Assembly (NCBI GenBank): GCA_021495925.1
Contig: JAKEKT010000015.1
Location: 124,001-188,000 of the forward strand
Direction of reading: 5' to 3'
Length of the DNA stretch: 64,000 bases
DNA from: Diplodia intermedia
Taxonomy: Eukaryota; Ascomycota; Dothideomycetes; Botryosphaeriales; Botryosphaeriaceae
Positions within the stretch are counted from its first letter, which is position 1; each line of letters opens with the position of its first letter. The notes beneath the pieces are model-generated. The model did no database searches and was not told the DNA's origin. It worked only from the letters and a program-made list of their open reading frames with translations. Shown here piece by piece: positions 33,308 to 45,744 of this stretch. Position numbers and translations under genes: made by a program.

Positions 33308-36300
33308 ATGGGAATATCGGCAGACTCGAGCGCCCAGCCGAACGGGACACCGTCGAGCTGGGCAGCCAAGAAGAACATTGGTAAGCTCCACGACACCGCG
33401 CGGGGCGCGCTGCAGGCGAACCGCCCATCGGCGAGCTTCCAGTGTCTGTCCAGCGGCGCAGTGTGCTAACCACCCGCAGGTGAGCACTTCATTGGGCTTA
33501 ACCACCTCGGAAACGCACCACCTTCGAAGGTGAAGGACTTCGTGGCCAGCCATGACGGTAAGAATCTTCCTCTCGGCGCTGATTTACAGCCCAGCTAATG
33601 CGCGACAGGCCACACCGTCATCACGAATGTAAGCATCGCCGTGCGAGCAGCAGTCGCGCGCGGTAGTCTAACGCAGCTCTTTGCAGGTCCTCATTGCCAA
33701 CAACGGTATCGCGGCGGTCAAGGAGATCAGATCGGTGCGGAAATGGGCGTACGAGACATTCGGCGACGAGAGGGCAATCCAATTCACGGTCATGGCCACG
33801 CCGGAAGATCTGCAGGCGAACGCGGATTACATCCGCATGGCCGACCAATACGTTGAGGTGCGTAGCCAGCCCGAGTATCGCGTGAGGCTGGCGCAGAGCT
33901 GACAGCCGTCCAACAGGTCCCCGGAGGCACCAACAACAACAACTACGCCAACGTCGAGCTCATCGTCGACGTCGCAGAACGCATGGGCGTCCACGCCGTC
34001 TGGGCTGGCTGGGGCCACGCCTCCGAGAACCCCAAGCTCCCCGAGTCGCTCGCCGCGTCGCCGAACAAGATCGTCTTCATTGGCCCTCCCGGTTCGGCCA
34101 TGCGCTCGCTCGGAGACAAGATCTCGTCTACAATCGTTGCTCAGCACGCAAAGGTCCCCTGTATCCCGTGGTCGGGTACCGGCGTGGACCAGGTCATCGT
34201 CGACGACGCCGGAATCGTCACGGTGCCCGAAGACATCTACGACCAGGGCTGCACACACTCACCCGAGGAGGGCCTGGAGAAGGCCAGGTCGATCGGCTTC
34301 CCCGTCATGGTCAAGGCCTCGGAGGGTGGTGGCGGCAAGGGTATCCGCAAGGTCGAGTCGGAGGAGAACTTCATCCAGATGTACCGCGCTGCCGCGAGCG
34401 AGATTCCCGGCTCGCCCATCTTCATCATGAAGCTGGCCGGCAACGCCCGGCATCTGGAGGTTCAGCTTCTGGCTGACCAGTACGGCAACAACATCTCGCT
34501 GTTCGGCCGTGACTGCTCCGTCCAGCGGAGACACCAGAAGATCATCGAGGAGGCGCCGGTGACGGTCGCAAACGCGGAATCGTTCCAAAGGATGGAGAAA
34601 TCAGCAGTGGCGCTGGGTAGATTGGTCGGCTACGTGTCGGCGGGTACGGTGGAATACCTGTACTCGCACGAGGACGATGCCTTCTACTTCCTGGAACTGA
34701 ACCCGCGTCTGCAAGTCGAGCACCCCACCACCGAGATGGTCTCTGGAGTCAACCTGCCCGCAGCTCAACTCCAGGTTGCTATGGGTATCCCTCTGCACCG
34801 GATCCGCGACATCCGTCTTCTGTACGGTGTTGACCCCCACTCCGCCACCGAGATCGACTTCGATTTCTCCACCGAGGAGTCTCTCGTCAACCAGCGTAAG
34901 CCCAAGCCCAAGGGTCACACGACTGCTTGCCGTATCACCTCCGAGGATCCCGGCGAGGGTTTCAAGCCTTCCAGCGGTACCATGCACGAGCTGAACTTCA
35001 GGAGTTCCTCCAACGTTTGGGGTTACTTCTCCGTCGGTACTGCCGGTGGTATTCACAGCTTCTCCGACAGCCAGTTCGGTCACATTTTCGCCTACGGCGA
35101 GAACCGCACGGCGTCTCGGAAGCACATGGTCGTTGCGCTGAAGGAACTGAGCATCCGTGGTGACTTCAGGACGACTGTTGAGTACCTGATCAAGCTTCTG
35201 GAGACCCCGGCCTTTGAGGACAACACCATCACCACCGGCTGGCTCGATGAGCTGATCTCGAAGAAGCTTACCGCCGAGAGGCCTGACCCGATGATCGCCG
35301 TCATCTGTGGTGCGGTCCAGAAGGCCCACGTGGCTAGCGAGACTTGCATCACGGAGTACAAGAGGGGTTTGGAGAAGGGTCAGGTTCCGTCCAAGGATGT
35401 CCTGAAGACCGTCTTCCCCATCGACTTCATCTACGAGGGCTTCCGCTACAAGTTCACTGCCACCAGGTCCAGCACTGATGCTTACACTTTGTTCATCAAC
35501 GGCTCGAGGTGCCAGGTCGGTGTCCGCGCTCTGGCGGACGGCGGTCTCCTTGTTTTGCTCGGCGGCAAGTCTCACAACGTCTACTGGAAGGAGGAAGTCG
35601 GCGCGACTCGTCTTTCCGTCGACAGCAAGACCTGCTTGCTTGAGCAGGAGAACGATCCCACCCAGCTCCGTACCCCCAGCCCTGGTAAGCTTGTGAAGTT
35701 CAGCATCGCCAACGGCGAGCACATCAGCAAGGGCCAGGCCTTCGCCGAAGTTGAGGTCATGAAGATGTACATGCCCCTGATCGCTCAAGAGGACGGTGTC
35801 GTCAACCTCATCAAGCAGCCCGGCGCGACCCTCGAAGCTGGTGACATCCTCGGTATCCTGGCTCTCGATGACCCCTCGAAGGTCAAGACCGCCCAGCTCT
35901 TCCTTGGCCAGCTGCCCGAATTTGGCCCGCCTCAAATTATGGGTTCCAAGCCTCCGCAGCGCTTTACCTACCTGTACAACATTTGCCTGGACATTCTCAA
36001 GGGTTTCGACAACCAGGTCATCATGGGCGACACTTTGAACGAGCTCATCGCTGTCCTTCGTGACCCTGAACTCCCTTACGGCCAGTGGAATGCTCAGGCT
36101 TCTGCCCTGCACGCACGCATGCCTCAGAAGCTCGACGCTGCTCTGGAGCAAATCGTGGATCGCGCCCACAGCCGTAATGTCGAGTTCCCTGCCAAGCAGC
36201 TCATCAAGAACTTCAACCGCTTCCTTGAGGAGAGTGTTGACCCCGCTGATGCTTCTCTTCTCCGCACTACGCTGGCCCCTCTCCTCGAGATTGCCAACCA

Positions 36301-39300
36301 GTACATTGAGGGTCTGAAGGCACACGAGTTTGCTGTTATGTCCACTCTCATTGAGGAATACTCCGCCGTCGAGTACCAGTTCTCTTTCCGTCAGAACAGA
36401 GATGAAGAGGTTGTCCTCAAGCTTAGGGACTCGCAGAAGGATGATCTGATTCCTATTGTCTACACCGTTCTCTCCCACACCAGGGTTCAGTCCAAGAACA
36501 ACCTTCTCCTCGCTATTCTGGATTCCTACAAGCCCAACAAGCCTGGTGTCGGAAACGTTGCCAAGTACCTGAAGGACCCTCTCCGCAAGCTGACCGAGCT
36601 CGAGTCCAGGGCCACCGCGAAGGTGGCCATCAAGGCTCGTGAGGTCTTGATCCAGTGCGCTATGCCTTCCCTTGAGGAGCGTACCTCTCAGATGGAACAC
36701 ATCCTCCGCACGTCCGTTGTCGAGTCCAAGTACGGCGAGAGTGGCTGGGACCACAGGGAGCCTGATTTCGATATCATCAAGGAAGTTGTTGACTCGAAGT
36801 ACACTGTCTTCGATGTCCTTCCGACTTTCTTTGCTCACTCTGACCCTTATGTCGCTCTGGCTGCTCTTGAGGTTTACACGCGCCGCGCCTACCGTGCGTA
36901 CCAGCTCAAGCAGATCGACTACCACATCGAGACCGAGGCTCCCTACGTCCTCTCTTGGGACTTTGCCCTCCGCAAGGTTGGCGAATCCGAGTTTGGCCTC
37001 CCGGTCGAGTCTTCTCACCCGTCTACGCCCTCGACTCCCAGCGGTGAGCAGAGCTCTTTCTTCGGCAAGCGTATTCACTCCATCAGCGACATGAGCTACT
37101 TGCGCCGTGGCACGGAGGGTGAACCCACCCGCAAGGGCGCGGTTGTACCCATTCCCTTCCTTGAGGACGCTGAGGAGTACCTGATGCGTGCTCTTGAGGC
37201 CTTCCCCACGGTTGGCTCGACCAAGAAGCGGGCTTCCAGCGGCAACAACGGTCTGATTGCCGATCTTGCTGGCAAGCGCAAGCCGGCTCCCAGGCTTGAG
37301 AGCGAGGACGAGCTTACTGCCGTCTGCAACGTTGCCGTCAGGGACGCTGAGAGCTTTGATGACAACGAGATCCTGAGCCGTATTACTCCCATCGTCAACG
37401 ACTACAAGGAGGAGCTTCTGGCCAGGCGTGTGCGTCGTGTCACGTTCATCTGCGGTCACAAGGATGGCACTTACCCCGGCTACTACACCTTCAGAGGTCC
37501 CCTCTACGATGAGGACGCCAGCATCCGTCACATCGAGCCTGCTCTTGCTTTCCAGCTGGAGCTTGGACGCCTGAACAAGTTCAATATCAAGCCCGTCTTC
37601 ACTGAGAACCGCAACATCCACATTTACGAGGCTGTTGGCAAGGGCGCGGAGAACGACAAGAGGTACTTCACGCGTGCTGTCGTTCGTCCGGGCCGTCTCC
37701 GGGAGGGTATCCCCACCGCCGAGTTCATGATCTCCGAGGCTGATAGGCTCATGAACGACATCCTAGACGCTCTTGAGATCATTGGCAACAACGGCTCTGA
37801 CATGAACCACATCTTCATCAACTTCTCCACCGTCTTCCCCCTGCAGCCTCAGGATGTCCAGGAAGCTCTTGGCAACTTCCTCGACAGGTTCGGTCGCCGT
37901 GCCTGGAGGCTCCGTGTCACCGGTGCTGAGATCCGCATCATCTGCACCGACGAGCATGGCGAGCCCTACCCTCTGCGCGTGGTCATCACCAACACTGCTG
38001 GCTACGTTGTCGACGTTGAGCTGTACGCCGAGAAGAAGTCTGAGAAGGGTGGCCAGTGGCTCTTCCACAGCATTGGCGGTACTACCAAGATCGGCGCGAT
38101 GCACCTGCGTCCCGTCTCCACGCCCTACCCCACCAAGGGTGCTCTCCAGCCCAAGCGCTACAAGGCCCACATCATGGGCACTCAATACGTCTACGATTTC
38201 CCTGAGCTGTTCAGGCAGGCTATTGAGAACTGTTGGCATCAGTCCACCGCCAAGGTCCAGGCGCTCAAGGAGAAGCAGCCCGTCAAGGGAGAGTGCATCG
38301 AGTACAACGAGCTTGTTCTCGACGACAACGACAACCTGGCCGAGGTCAACCGCGAGCCGGGTGCCAACACCATCGGCATGGTGGGTTGGATCGTCACGGC
38401 CAAGACCCCCGAGTACCCCAAGGGCCGTAAGTTCATCATCATCTCCAACGACATCACCTTCAAGATCGGTTCGTTCGGTCCGGCCGAAGACAAGTTCTTC
38501 CACAAGTGCTCTGAACTTGCCCGCAAGCTTGGGATTCCTCGCATCTACTTGTCTGCCAACTCCGGTGCCCGCATCGGTATGGCTGAGGAGCTGATCCCGC
38601 ACTTTTCCGTCGCCTGGAATGACGCTTCCAACCCTGAGAAGGGCTTCAAGTATCTCTACATCACCGAGGAGAAGAAGAAGGCCTTCGACGAGGGCGACAG
38701 GCGCGAGGTCATTACCGAGGAGATCCAAGACGAGGGTGAGACCAGGCACAAGATCACGACCATCATTGGTGCTGAGGATGGCCTTGGTGTTGAGTGTCTG
38801 CGTGGCTCCGGTCTCATCGCTGGTGAGACTTCCAGGGCCTACGAGGATATCTTCACCATCACCCTGGTCACTTGCCGTTCCGTTGGTATTGGTGCCTACC
38901 TCGTCCGTCTTGGCCAGCGTGCCATTCAGATCGAGGGCCAGCCCATCATCCTTACTGGTGCTCCCGCCATCAACAAGCTGCTCGGCCGTGAGGTCTACAC
39001 CTCTAACCTGCAGCTCGGTGGCACTCAGATCATGTACAAGAACGGTGTCTCGCACATGACTGCCTCTGACGACTTCGAGGGTGTGTCCAAGATCGTCCGC
39101 TGGCTGTCTTACATCCCGTCCAGCAAGGGTCAGCCCATCCCGCTGTCCCCCACTGCCGAGCACTGGGACCGCGACATTACCTACTACCCGCCGCAGAAGC
39201 AGCCTTACGACGTCAGGTGGCTCATCGCCGGTAAGGAGGACGAGGAGGGCTACCTCTCGGGTCTCTTTGACCGTGGCTCCTTCGAGGAGTCTCTCAGCGG

Positions 39301-40396
39301 CTGGGCCAAGACCGTTGTCGTTGGTCGTGCTCGCCTGGGCGGCCTCCCTGTCGGTGTCATCGGCGTCGAGACGCGCGCTGTTGAGAACGTCATTCCTGCC
39401 GATCCCGCCAACCCCGACTCCATCGAGCAGGTCACGTCGGAGGCTGGTGGTGTCTGGTACCCCAACTCGGCCTTCAAGACCGCCCAAGCCATCAAAGACT
39501 TCAACAACGGCGAGCAGCTTCCGCTGTTCATCCTTGCCAACTGGCGTGGTTTCTCCGGTGGTCAGCGCGACATGTTCAACGAGGTGCTCAAGTACGGCTC
39601 CTACATCGTCGACGCTCTCGTCAAGTACGAGCAGCCCGTCTTCGTCTACATCCCTCCGTTCGGCGAGCTCCGCGGTGGTTCGTGGGTCGTCGTGGACCCG
39701 ACCATCAACCCCAAGTTCATGGAGATGTACGCCGACGAGGACTCGCGCGGCGGTGTCCTCGAGCCCGAGGGCATCGTCGGCATCAAGTTCCGCCGGGACC
39801 GCCAGCTCGAGACGATGGCGCGCCTGGACCCGACGTACGGCGAGCTCAAGCGCAAGTTCGCCGACAGCAGCCTGTCCAAGGAGGAGCAGCAGAAGGTCAA
39901 GGCGGAGATGACGGAGCGCGAGCAGCTGCTGCTGCCCGTGTACGGCCAGATCTCGCTGCAGTTCGCCGACCTGCACGACCGCGCGGGCCGCATGGCAGCC
40001 AAGGGCGCGATCCGCATGCCGCTGCGCTGGCAGAACGCGCGCCGCTTCTTCTACTGGCGCCTGCGCCGCCGCATCAACGAGGAGTACATCCTCAAGCGGC
40101 TGGCGGTGTCGGACTCGGGCGCCATCAGCCGGCGCGAGGCGCTGGCGCAGCTCGCCGCGTGGTCGGCCGTCGAGGATTTCGACAACGCCGACCAGGCCGT
40201 GGCCGAGTGGATCGAGGGCAACCGCAAGGAGGTGGCGGCGAAGGTCGAGGCCCTCACGCGCGAGACGACGGCGTACCAGGTGGCCGAGCTGGTCAGGAAG
40301 GACCGCGAGGCGGGCTTGAAGGGCGTCTTGGCCGCGTTGGAGACGCTACCGACGGGGGAGAAGGAAGAGTTGTTGAAGAGGTTGGCGGCTGCGTAA
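33308..40396 (+). CDS. ACC1: Acetyl-CoA carboxylase (multifunctional)
   Basis: Five exons: 33308-33380, 33480-33557, 33609-33628 (20 nt), 33687-33857 and 33917-40396; 2,273 residues, normal for fungal Acc1. It carboxylates acetyl-CoA to malonyl-CoA, the committed step of cytosolic fatty acid synthesis. Biotin carboxylase lies at about residues 55-560, with the ATP-grasp glycine loop EGGGGKGIRKV near 250 and NPRLQVEHPTTEMV near 380. The biotin carrier motif EVMKMYMP places the biotinyl Lys near 730. A long central region follows, then the carboxyltransferase halves from about 1,600 (GMVGWIVTAKTPEYPKGRK, SANSGARIGMAEE) to about 2,150 (FILANWRGFSGGQRDMFNE). Ser-rich segments near residue 1150 could be regulatory phosphorylation sites (inference). 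Codon usage is strongly biased, as expected for a highly expressed gene. Confidence 0.97.
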
Positions 40397-42746
40397 AGGG
40401 AGGAGAGATGAGTGTGCTGTATACCTACTATATCGGTCTTGGGTGTTGAAGGGGATGATGTCTTTTCTTTTCGTTTGGCGCTGGCGGTGGCAATTGCCGG
40501 TTCAGCCCTTTTTGTTTCTTTCATGTGTTCATGATAGGTACACGGTTTTTTTCTGGGTTATGTTTCGCTGCTGGTATGCTTTTTCTTTTTCCATGTTCAC
40601 ACACGCATTTTACGGTTTGGTGGTCTCTGATTGAGAGAGATTATTCCGGAATTTTCTTTTCTTCTCTCTCTTCTCGACTACGGGATTGCAAAACAAAAAC
40701 AAAACGTGTGCGCGTACACATAGATGTAACTAATGATGGGCAAATGATATTTTACGTCTCTGAACAGTAAGAACGAGAAATGTTTGTTGGCTTTGTGGTG
40801 TGATTATCGTCCGGCGCGGCTTTATTTTTTTTTTGTCGTTCCATTTCCTCATCACGTATCTCTCTCTCCGCGACGGCTTCGAACATGCATTCGTAGCTCC
40901 CGTCCATACTTTAGCTAGTTTCATCAATCCACGACGACCGGTCAGAGTAGACAACTTTCCCCACCACTACTGCCACATCGTCGCCGTCGCTCCTCCTGAG
41001 ATTTGGGGGGTGGGGAGGAAAGGGTCTCGACTATGAGTAGCGTGATGTGGGTGATGATATATGCGGGGATCTTTCTTCTTCTTCTTCTTCATGTCTGACA
41101 GACCCACCACTCACTCACTCACTCACTCGGACGGGCGGACGGACTGGCTGCCCCTCCCCCTCTTTCCTGTTTCGTTCGTCGGTTGTCCCGTATGTCGATC
41201 TTTTTCTGGAGCTATCGCCCTTCCCGTGAAGTCCCGGATGACGATTTGTCATTTTGGGGGAGAACGGACATGGGTTAGGGCTGCTGGGCTTAGTGGTGGC
41301 TTTGGTGGTTTTGGTGGTGGTGGTGATAGTGGGGTTGTTGTCAGATCAATCTTTGCCGATGTCACCCGCCCCGCCGTGCGTGCATGCAACGTGATGAAAC
41401 GATTATTCCCTTTTCTTTTTTTTTTTGGCGGCGGCGGTGGTTCCCACTTTCACAACGTTTGTGCGCGCGGAGCGGGGAAGGGGGATGATTGCCGGCCGAT
41501 GCGAGCGATTGCGATCTTCGAAATCTCTGGTGTTCGAGACCGTTCCTGAGTACTTAGTCGCCCCGCTGTCTCATGCAGGTCACTCACACACACGCGCCTC
41601 TTTTTTTGATTTCTCGCATTTCCCCGCCGCGCTGCCGCCGCAGGGGAAACGGGAGAGATGGTTTGGTGCCTGGGGAAGCGGGAGAAGTACAAGGCATGAG
41701 CAGAATCATACCAATCGTTGTTAAACAGATCGACGGCGTGGTGCTGGGGAAATTGGTCTCACGACGCGCCTTCTCTTTTTTCTTTTCTTTACATACCCCT
41801 CATGACGGACAGTTTTCTTCTCTGGTGGCTGGAGACATGGAAGTGGGGGGGACGGAGGGCCCTGCATGAACAGGCAGTCGGCGGCACAGGCTGCTGCGGC
41901 GCAGGCGGCGGCTGGCGCGTTGCGCGATATGCACGCGTCAGCCAGGATTCAACAAAACCAAGCCACCATTTTTGTTCTCGAACTGACCGGTCGCCGGCAA
42001 GTGGATCTCGCATGTGGAGCGGCCTTCGATGCGCCCAACGCGCGATCCCATTGGCGGGGGAGGGCGGGAGTGGGTGAAGGAAGGGAGGGAGGCTTTTTCT
42101 GGAAACTCTGTCGACACTTTGCGCGCACATCGCGGCTCGGCTGCCGGCCCACGGCTGCCCGGCTCAGCCAGCCCAGAGCATGGCGTCATGCCGAGCCTGG
42201 CTGCCCGTATAAGAAGGATGTTTGAGGATGAGGGGCTTGGTCGTGGGTTCAGCTGCTCATCGACAGCCAGACACACCTCGTACCCGGCGAGCACACTACC
42301 CCCACCGTCCGCACCTTCCGACTTTGGACTTCGATGGCAACGGAAAGCCCGGCCTCATTACCACGCACGACGACGACGAGGCCGACGACGACGGAAAAGG
42401 AAACGGCAGCAGCGATGCCGTGGCTTCCCAAACGGTGAACGACCGGCGACCCTTGTTCATTTCTGTCCGCTCTCTCCTCTCCTCTCCTCTCCGGCATATT
42501 CCCATCGCAGAACATCTTCGTTACCCGGCTTGATCACGGTCATTATTTACGAACTGCTACCCGCCATCGCCATCACTACGAATATACACGCATAGCAGCG
42601 GGAAACGCCAACACCATCACACGAACCCATCACTGCTCCAAACATCCACCGAACCCCACCCCCGCTCGCAACAGCTTCCAACCAACCCGGTCCCGCTTTT
42701 CGAACGCTCCAGGCGCCCATTCCCACTCAGGGACCACGGCCACACC
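40397..42746. other. 2.35-kb intergenic region, nothing recognised
   Basis: ACC1 3' untranslated region at the left (T-rich), then simple tracts: TTC repeats near 41073-41090, an ACTC repeat near 41112, GGT repeats near 41290-41330, and a CTCTC run near 42470. GC-rich sequence with CGACGACG blocks precedes the next gene. No supported ORF. Confidence 0.5.
41108..41128. repeat. ACTC tetranucleotide repeat
   Basis: About five perfect ACTC units directly before a GGGCGGACGGACTGG segment. Intergenic. Confidence 0.75.
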
Positions 42747-43940
42747 ATGTCTCGCTCCGTCGACTGCCCGAACAGCCACGCTCCCTCCACAGGCGACGAC
42801 TGCGACGCACCAAACCAGCACCGCGTCTCCCACATGAAGCGCCACGACTCCGTCCTCGACGGCAGCCCTTCCCCCTCTTCCTCCTCCTCCTCTTCTTCCT
42901 CCTCTTCCTCCGACCCCCCTGCACCACTACCGGCCGCTCAAGAAGGCGGCGCCGGCGCGTCCCGCAGAAAGAACAAGAACAAGAAGACCACCGCCGCCGT
43001 CGACCGCCCTCCCCCCTGGCTCGCCGCCGACACGCCGCTGCCCATGCCCCCCGTCCGCTTCGTCCGGACGTTCAGCCACGACATGGGCCGCCTCCTGGAC
43101 GACGACGACGACGTCGTCGACGTGATGTGCCGCGTCCCCGGCGCTGCTCGCTTTGCGTGTGAGAAACGGATGCCCGAGGGGAGTTGTGAAGGAGAGGAGG
43201 AGGAGGAGGAGGAGGAGGAGGAAGAGGATGGAGAAGATGCTACCGACGGCGAGGTGAGGAGGTCGGTGGCTGCTTGGGCCACTACTACTGCTGCTGCCGC
43301 TTCCCGCCCATCGTCGAGGCCGTGGCGGCTGCGGCGGCGGCGGTGCGCGGAGTGCAGACGGCGGCGGCGGCTGCTGCTGCTGCTGCTGCTGCGGCAACGG
43401 CGGCGCGATTCGCTCTTCGACGAAGAAGAAGAAGAAGACGACGACAACGACGACAAAAACGAGGACGCCGACGCGGTCGTCGTCGCCGGGCTGCTGCGAG
43501 GCGGCGGCGCGCAAGCGTCAAAGCCGCAGGCGGCATGGGTCGAGTACGACGCCTCGTTCGAGCAGCTCGTCGACGAGATCATGCGGCTGGACGAGGCGTA
43601 CCAGCGGCAGCTGGGCGTGCGGCAGACGTACGCCGACTACGAGAGCCCGCCGCGGTCGCCGCCGCCGCCGGAAGACGAGGCGTGGGACGCCGACGACGAG
43701 TGGGACCCCGAGGACGAGCGCCAGCACGAGGACTTCGCCCGCGACCTGCTCGGCGCCGCGTACGAGGCCAACCGCCGCGGGGCGGAGCCCGCGCCCGTCG
43801 ATCCCGGCGGCCCGTTCGAGGGCGGCCCCGAGGCTAGTTTCGATTGGCATCGACAGCGCGGCTCGCGGTGGTGGCGGCGTGATGAGTCGGATAGCGATTC
43901 CGATCCTGGTATTGTTATTAGGCTGCCGCCGAACTGGTGA
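42747..43940 (+). CDS. Hypothetical low-complexity protein
   Basis: Uninterrupted 397-codon frame from ATG at 42747 (MSRSVDCPNSHAPSTGDDCD). The sequence is a mosaic of Ser, Asp/Glu, Arg and Leu homopolymer runs encoded by trinucleotide microsatellites (poly-Ser at about 41-55, poly-Glu at about 151-161, an Arg-Leu-Arg block at about 203-217). The C-terminal 120 residues look more like a real fold: WVEYDASFEQLVDEIMRLDE, AYQRQLGVRQTYADYESPP and DEWDPEDERQHEDFARDLLG, with regular helix periodicity. No family recognised. The Arg/Leu block could instead mark an unrecognised intron. The gene is probably real because the conserved-looking end is in the same frame as the ATG. Confidence 0.5.
   Translation: MSRSVDCPNSHAPSTGDDCDAPNQHRVSHMKRHDSVLDGSPSPSSSSSSSSSSSSDPPAPLPAAQEGGAGASRRKNKNKKTTAAVDRPPPWLAADTPLPMPPVRFVRTFSHDMGRLLDDDDDVVDVMCRVPGAARFACEKRMPEGSCEGEEEEEEEEEEEDGEDATDGEVRRSVAAWATTTAAAASRPSSRPWRLRRRRCAECRRRRRLLLLLLLRQRRRDSLFDEEEEEDDDNDDKNEDADAVVVAGLLRGGGAQASKPQAAWVEYDASFEQLVDEIMRLDEAYQRQLGVRQTYADYESPPRSPPPPEDEAWDADDEWDPEDERQHEDFARDLLGAAYEANRRGAEPAPVDPGGPFEGGPEASFDWHRQRGSRWWRRDESDSDSDPGIVIRLPPNW
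43194..43230. repeat. GAG trinucleotide repeat in coding sequence
   Basis: Imperfect GAG/GAA array encoding a run of Glu in the 397-residue hypothetical protein; a likely site of length variation. Confidence 0.8.
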
Positions 43941-44553
43941 TGCGGTTGCTAGGGGTCTTTACGTTCGTTGGCTCGTTGATATGGCTGGCCTGTTTAATGC
44001 GGCATTGCTACTTTCTCACTTTCCCACCCCCCGAGCTTGTTGGCTGTAGAAGCGTGGGCGAGCGATTAGACTCGATTAGAGAGGATTGACACATCGTTTG
44101 GGACCGACTGTTCATACGTTCGTACCCATGCGTGATTTTGGTTGTTGTTGTTGTGTTGTGTTTTTCGTTCTTCTTGCAACGGGGCGGTTTATATCGACGT
44201 GGCGATGTGCCCTCCTCCCCAAGGGCTTACTCGCGCCTACACTTATAAGGTACGAGCGCTGGACATCTTCAGGAGACCGATTTGAAACCGTACAAATCTG
44301 TCGTCTATCACGCGATGGGACTGACTCATGAAGGAATATTTTTTTTTTCCAAAACAGGGTCTTTCGTAACCAAGGTAGAGTAGAGGAGCCTGACCCATGC
44401 CAGCCAACATGAAGACAAAACTCAAGCACAAGGCTCCTCCTCCCGCTTTTTTTTTTTCCTTTTCCCCTCCCTTTTGCCCGACACTTGCATAGAAAGGTCC
44501 AACGCTCGCCCTCCATCATCCCGTCCATCACCGCGAAACGACCAAACCCGCCC
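43941..44553. other. Intergenic, nothing recognised
   Basis: Spacer between the two low-complexity genes; T-rich runs near 44340 and 44445. No supported feature. Confidence 0.5.
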
Positions 44554-45453
44554 ATGGGTCCGGATATAATCCCAGAGTGCACCACCACCCCCCACCAATC
44601 ATCACGACCCTCGAGCCAACGTTGGAAATATATCCCAAGACTAGCCGGCGGCGAAGAAAAAGAAGAAGGAGAAGAAGAGGAAGAAGAAGCAATCGGGCAG
44701 GCGTCGTCTTTTGCTATGATGGAGGTGGTACCTCGGCAGCAGAGCGGGTCGGACTCGAGAGGGGAATGTGTTGGTGGCGATGGCGCAACTGCTGCTGCTG
44801 TTGCGTCCGACGACGACGACGACGAGGAGCAGAAGAAGGCGGAGGAGGAGGAGGAGGAGGAGGAGGAGGAGGATAATGATGATGAAGTTGGACCCGGGAC
44901 CAGCGACCCCCAGACTGCTCTCCCTCTCCCCTCCTCGGCCTGCCAGTCGCACCCCGTCGCATCACCACCACGACGACCACAATCACCACCAGCATCGGCC
45001 ATACCGTCTCCATCTAAAGTGTCCGGCGGCAGCAGCGACGACGACGGTGATGACAGGTGCGCGAAAGGTGCAGTGGCGGCCGCGGGCGTCGGCGCCGTTA
45101 GTGAGAGGAGGGGGATGAGGAATGGGAGCAAGATACCGATCATGAAGTGGCAGCGCGGCGGCGGTCGTACTGCTGGGAACAACGGCGATAACGCTGCTGT
45201 TGCTCTGCCGCCGCCGGCGCCAGCTCCAACACCACCGCCAGCACCACTACTACCATCATCACTGCCAATACCGTCAGCATCCGCAGCACCACTACCACCA
45301 CGAGCAGAATCCCGATTGCGTCACCTGTGGATGCTGGAGACGATACGGGAGGAGGAGGACGAGGAGGAAGGGGAGGAAGGAAAAGAAGTGGAGGCGCACG
45401 GAAGGGGGGAAGGACAGACGAGTGTTCGCGTCCACCCGCCGCCCGAAGCCGTT

Positions 45454-45485
<32 letters not shown>

Positions 45486-45744
45486 GATGCAGAAGTATAT
45501 GCAGAATCAGGATCAGGATCAGCGGCCCACCAACCCTTGCCAAACCCCCCATCATCGTCCCCAGCCCCCGCCACCACCACCACCTTCCAACAAGAACGCT
45601 CCCCGCTCAGCCCGCCATCCCAAGAGAGGCCGCCGCAAGCAGGAAAGCGATTTGACGTGGGCCGAGTGGACGTTCGCTACGGGACTGATAGCCGCGGCGG
45701 CCTTCATACTGGGGGTGATGTATGTTTTGGGGGCGGGGGAGTGA
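44554..45744 (+). CDS. Hypothetical acidic/poly-Gln protein with C-terminal membrane anchor
   Basis: Uninterrupted frame with ATG at 44554 (MGPDIIPECTTTPHQ), 396 residues. Most of it is low complexity: Glu-rich runs at about residues 33-46 and 97-106, Pro/Ala-rich blocks, and a Gln run encoded mainly by CAACAG near residue 300. It ends with a basic stretch (HPKRGRRKQESD), then WAEWTFATGLIAAAAFILGV and MYVLGAGE, a single hydrophobic segment 5 residues from the end. This is the layout of a tail-anchored membrane protein with a cytosolic N-terminus. No homologous family is recognised. The in-frame intact membrane anchor after such repetitive sequence argues that the frame is really translated. 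Confidence 0.55.
45456..45486. repeat. CAACAG hexanucleotide repeat in coding sequence
   Basis: About four to five CAACAG units encoding a poly-Gln tract of the tail-anchored hypothetical protein. Confidence 0.8.

Noticed and set aside
34601..37621. Open frame of 1,006 codons on the strand opposite ACC1
   Set aside because: It lies wholly antisense to the strongly conserved ACC1 coding exon; biased codon use (few TTA/CTA/TCA codons) leaves the opposite frame open. The translation is repetitive Leu/Val/Asp with no family likeness.
37763..39976. Open frame of 737 codons opposite the carboxyltransferase part of ACC1
   Set aside because: Same codon-bias shadow; no start context, motif or splice signal of its own.
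29765..40396. Secondary-metabolite cluster suggested by a LaeA-like methyltransferase near acetyl-CoA carboxylase
   Set aside because: ACC1 is the housekeeping enzyme and there is no polyketide, peptide or terpene synthase, oxidase or dedicated transporter in the window.
44485..44553. Earlier start for the tail-anchored protein
   Set aside because: It would need a TTG start; the first ATG in frame is at 44554.
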